From Neodontobutis hainanensis (taxonomy: Eukaryota; Chordata; Actinopteri; Gobiiformes; Odontobutidae): 64,000 nucleotides of DNA. Positions 60,345 through 64,000 of the stretch are shown one piece after another (the stretch's first letter is position 1; every line of letters begins with the position of its first letter). Location of the stretch: assembly GCA_024349245.1 (NCBI GenBank), contig JALDNG010000100.1, positions 62,001 through 126,000 on the forward strand. Reading direction: 5' to 3'. A program made the position numbers and the translations under genes. The notes under the pieces are model-generated. The model made no database searches. It had not been told where the DNA came from and saw nothing but the letters and a program-made list of their open reading frames with translations.

Positions 60345-60600
60345 TGAAGATATTTCATTTGAGGTGTCAGATTAAATTAGCAAGAGCCTTCACAGACGAC
60401 GGTTTAACGGCGGTGATAGAGAGCAGCAGCACGCTCTCCTATCAGCATCGATTAGCCCCATTGTCATTTTAAGGCGAGAGTGGTTTGATTAATCTGAGCT
60501 TTAGTGGAACCTGCAGGGTCACCATCTGATGCTTTCATGGATTAATAATTATCCTCTTTGTAATTAGGTAACTCATGCAGTGCTCACTGACTTGAAGTAA
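60345..60600. promoter_or_regulatory. candidate conserved non-coding element rich in homeodomain motifs
   Basis: Repeat-free block with AGATTAAATTAGC, TTTGATTAATC, GATTAATAATTATCC and TGTAATTAGG packed within about 200 bases. This density of ATTA cores in balanced-composition DNA is typical of developmental enhancers. Confidence 0.38.
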
Positions 60601-60999
60601 TTTAGGACTAAAGCTGGCTGTGCACTTTTATTATTCCAGAAAAAGTCAGCTTTTTACAGTTTTTTTGCATCCTGCTTGACAGTCTGACTTGTAACAGAAC
60701 ACAGTCTGACTACTAAAAGTAACCACAAGCATAGTCTAACATTTATAGCTGTTTAGTCAGCCTTTTGCAATATGCTTGAGTCTGTAGCCTCATCAAAGAA
60801 GGGCTACTTTGCTCGTGCAGATGTTCCACGCCTTTCAGATATGAACCCCCATAAGGCTCTTTGGGCTGACTTTTGGATGAACATGCTCTAAAGGTGTGCT
60901 CACTTTTTGAAATATATGGTCAGCACAAAAATAAATAAAGAAAATAGGTCTAAAGGATTTCATTTCAGCCCGTGACTTCTGTTTTGGCCAAATGCTGGA

Positions 61000-61130
61000 G
61001 AGTTGGTTGAACAAACAAAGAGGTGGTTAGCAAACACTTCACCTCCACAATAGCAGACCAACTGGATCCCATACAATCAGGTCGAGTGATGAAGCTCTGA
61101 CCCTGGTAAACACAGCTGCAAGTTACATGT
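61000..61130 (+). mobile_element. possible LINE reverse-transcriptase remnant
   Basis: Plus-strand codons near 61,050-61,120 read fragments such as IADQLDPIQSG and DEALTLVNTA, resembling the (L-P-QFA-R-, D-A-LTL-H) start of L2/CR1 RT domains, with frameshifts. Confidence 0.3.
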
Positions 61131-62084
61131 AGCAAGACATTTTATTGAAGCTCCACTACATTATTTTATTTTTTTGTTTTTTTTGCAATTATCTCCTCCT
61201 TGTTAAACATTACGGGATTGAATTGACAGTATTTTACATTGTCTCCCTTTTTCTCTGTTGATATATTTTTTAAGCTGTTTCTCTGAGTTAAGAGACATAT
61301 TCAGTGCTGAATATACACTTAAACAGCAGCTATTAAACTTCCTGAAACGTCACATGAAAAATCCTCTGAAATCAACAGTAGATGCATCATAAAGCCTCTT
61401 TTACAAGAAACTATTTGTGGTTTAAACAATTTTCTCAAACTAGAAGAAAAAAAACAGGTACAGTCTGTTTAATTGATTTGACTTCTATCTTTTATACATT
61501 AGCCCTTTTAATCATTTACCAGAAATTTTGACTAAACTTTGCACGTTTCCACCAAAATTACCTTGAAAAAAAACGTCCCCTCAACCCTTAAACTTTCGCC
61601 AAAAAAAATACCTAGACTTTTCAGATTTCCCGCAATTCCGCAAAACCTCAACTATTTAAAACTGGTGATGATAATTATTTGCCTTGATGACAAGAATGGT
61701 TGGGGGTCTATGGTTCATGTGAACAAAGTGGAGCAATAGTGAATAGCTTATAAATGTTGGCCAAACCATGTCCAAGGCTCTGGCAGTTAAAATAGTTCAT
61801 AGTTTTAAGTAACTGGGTACGTGCATCGACAGTCAGCTACACCTCACGTACGATCTACAGTCAATCTTAATAAACCTGATCCTGAGAGGACGGGTCTTCA
61901 AACATTACTGTCTGCTTTACTGTTTCAACCTTGTCAAACACTACCAAACCAAACAGATATGTGGAAACAGCAGGCGAGGAGGTTCAGGAACACACATCTT
62001 TGTCTCCAAAACCTGAATGGAAAATGCAAAAAAATAGATTACTTTATAATAGTATAGAGAAATGAAATTGTTTAAAATTTTAAA

Positions 62085-62470
62085 TGTGTCTATCCCAGGC
62101 GGAGTGGGCTCAGCTCGTGCTTCTTTAAAGCTCTGCCGCGGCTCAGAAATGAAAGGCTGTTACAAAAAGGGAGTATTAGACAAAAGCTGTGTGTTAACCA
62201 TCCACAGAGATAAGAGCATGTGGAAACAAACGGCTGCTGCTTTGGTTTTCTGACGGGAACAGGCTCATGTGTCTGTGGCTGTGTGCTCTGAGAGAATAGG
62301 AAGGCACGGTGAAGACCAGGCAGAGGCGGGTTATTTGTCACCAGTGAGTGTTAAGGCCAGAGAGGCTGATGACACTGATGGCCTCTGGAGCTGCTTTTAG
62401 AGGGGCCTCAATGAACTTGTCATGACGGATAGTGCACACTGCCTCCCTGAGCATCTGCAGCATGGCTATA
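62085..62470. promoter_or_regulatory. candidate conserved non-coding element
   Basis: About 380 bases of balanced, repeat-free sequence including CTTGTCATGACGGATAGTGC and CCTCCCTGAGCATCTGCAGC. Short frames on both strands are not protein-like. Confidence 0.28.
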
Positions 62471-62639
62471 CTATTATTCAAACCTCCATCAAAGAAGCGA
62501 AAACAGATAAATTATGAAAGTTTGTAGTCAAAAAAACTATACATATTTTATATTTGACGCGTGGATAAATATAAGGTCCCTGTTCAAGGTTATCCCGAAA
62601 GAGGCTTAGAGGACTACAGAGTCATGGTTGGTAAATGTG

Positions 62640-62720
62640 CTCCATCTGACGTCGTGTGTCTCTGTAGGGCTACATAGGTGCTCACGGGAAATGCACTCTG
62701 CAGTGTCACTACCAGATGCT
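62640..62720. repeat. short dispersed repeat shared with 58.0 kb
   Basis: Second copy of the CTCTGYAGGGCT...GTCACYACCAGATGYTGC block. Confidence 0.5.
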
Positions 62721-63815
62721 GCCAAAAACTACACAGTTCACTTTTAAAACATATGTTCTGACTGTACAACATTGTGACTTTTGAAAGACATTTGGAGCTC
62801 TGTCATCAGCCACTGTCAAAAAGGTCAAGTAGCAACATCTATAGTTAGGTTTTTTTTTTACAATAAAAAAGGTAAACTGTTCATTAACAAAGCTCAAGGG
62901 ATAATTCAAAGCCAGAGTAAAGCAGACTGTTATTAAAAACACTGTAAGCAGCTGATGCAACTGCCCTTCATTCAATGCAACCTCCACAATGTATCTGAGG
63001 TGTCTGTTCTGATGATATGTTCCCAGACGAGCTCCAGACGACGGCGGATCAGACTGAGAGAAAAGTAGGACTTACTCTTCAAGTGTTTGTGAACAATGCA
63101 GCTCGAGCCACAGTGAGTTGACAAGATTTCAAGCAGCTCATTTCCATGTTATTATCAAACAAGTTTTTTTTGGAGAACACACAGATCAGTAAATCCAGCA
63201 AGAGCCACTAAAATAAAACTGCAATAGTCTGCAATAGATCAGATTCAACATTATTACTGTCTCAGCCAACATATATTTCAGCAAATACTCATCTGTTCTG
63301 CTGAAACAATAGCCCCTTTTATGCTCCTTTCTGTGATATTAGTAGATATTTCTTCAGTTGCAGCATAAAAGTAGCAAGTTACTTTCCTTTTTGCCATGTC
63401 ATTAATGTAAATAAAGCACACGGCATTCAGAATATTGGAAACTTGTTCAACAAAAAGGCTTCGTCCTGGCATTGTGTTAAAACACTACATCTTCTGTTGC
63501 TTTTTATGTACAGACCACACAAACCTATTAATGTGAAATAGCGCTGTTTGAAATTTAAACCATAAAGCTCACAAATGCAACAAATTAAACACACTTTAAA
63601 TTAAACTCAGCCTGTTTTTAACACAAAACAAGCTTTTCCTAAAATGAATCATAAACAGTCTTAGGTGCTGTCTTTCACAAAAGCACCTGGAGGCTTTTAT
63701 GCTCATGGTTACTCAGCCAGATGTGCTAAAGATGCTGGAGGGTGAAAATATTAGAGATGGTACAGCAGAAAAAAGTCAGTAGCTGCGGAGGTTACTCATG
63801 GAGTGAACACTGTAC

Positions 63816-64000
63816 AGTCAAGCCCCAAATTATTTATACCCCTGGCAAATTTTGAGTCAAAGTTACTTTTATTCAACCAGCAGGGTTTTTCTTGATTAGA
63901 AATGACACAGGCTTCTTCCAAAAGTTATTAAGACGATGTACAAGAGGCATCGTGGAAAAAATATTTCTCATATTTTATTTACATTTGAACAAAAAGTGGC
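63816..64000 (+). mobile_element. Tc1/mariner-type terminal fragment, cut by the window edge
   Basis: CAGTCAAGCCCCAAATTATT, TATACCCCTGGCAAATTTTG and ACGATGTACAAGAGGCATCG are blocks I recognise as the end of a common fish Tc1-like element. Any transposase would lie beyond the right edge. Confidence 0.6.

Overview
The window is vertebrate nuclear DNA, almost certainly from a teleost fish. Genes are sparse and split by introns, the background is AT-rich, and the transposon mix is typical of fish: tRNA-headed SINEs, Tc1/mariner relics, hAT elements with 8-bp target duplications, Rex3/RTE-like and L2/CR1-like LINE pieces, and an LTR-like element. No bacterial, CRISPR or true tRNA/rRNA feature was found.

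Left edge (1-3.9 kb): the first two coding exons of e2f7, an atypical E2F repressor, on the minus strand (1435-1551 and 1-156), joined by clean splice sites. Upstream lie a candidate non-coding first exon, a CpG-rich promoter with three CCAAT boxes and an E2F-type site, a plus-strand TATA box with a possible divergent first exon, and a second GC-rich promoter candidate with a perfect E2F site near 3.75 kb.

8.8-22.0 kb: one complete six-exon immunoglobulin-superfamily receptor gene on the plus strand. Exon phases agree throughout and give 287 residues: signal peptide, V-type Ig domain, C2-type Ig domain, transmembrane helix, and a short tail with an ITIM-like motif. Its two largest introns (4.9 and 6.5 kb) are packed with nested transposons. 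Just downstream on the opposite strand is a small membrane-protein ORF that I do not recognise.

22.3-30.9 kb: intergenic DNA with a LINE 3' end, a clean hAT insertion with a perfect 8-bp duplication, a Tc1 relic and small repeats.

30.97-42.49 kb: a minisatellite of about 11.5 kb, with several hundred units of about 27 bp. Its right edge runs directly into SINE sequence, and the unit matches the SINE segment that should lie next to it, so the array appears to have grown out of a SINE. It has higher-order structure: a tandem duplication of about 3.9 kb and another of 982 bp. The long ORFs across it are artefacts of a unit that lacks stops in all plus frames.

42.5-64 kb: mostly non-coding. It holds two weak candidate terminal-exon sets (minus strand near 45.1 kb, plus strand near 47.6-47.9 kb) and a GC-rich segment with a splice donor at 51.93 kb. 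The latter could be the first exon of nav3, because human E2F7 and NAV3 are divergent neighbours. The remaining 12 kb would then be intron, with several low-repeat blocks that look like conserved regulatory elements. The gene identities other than e2f7 and the Ig receptor class are inference.
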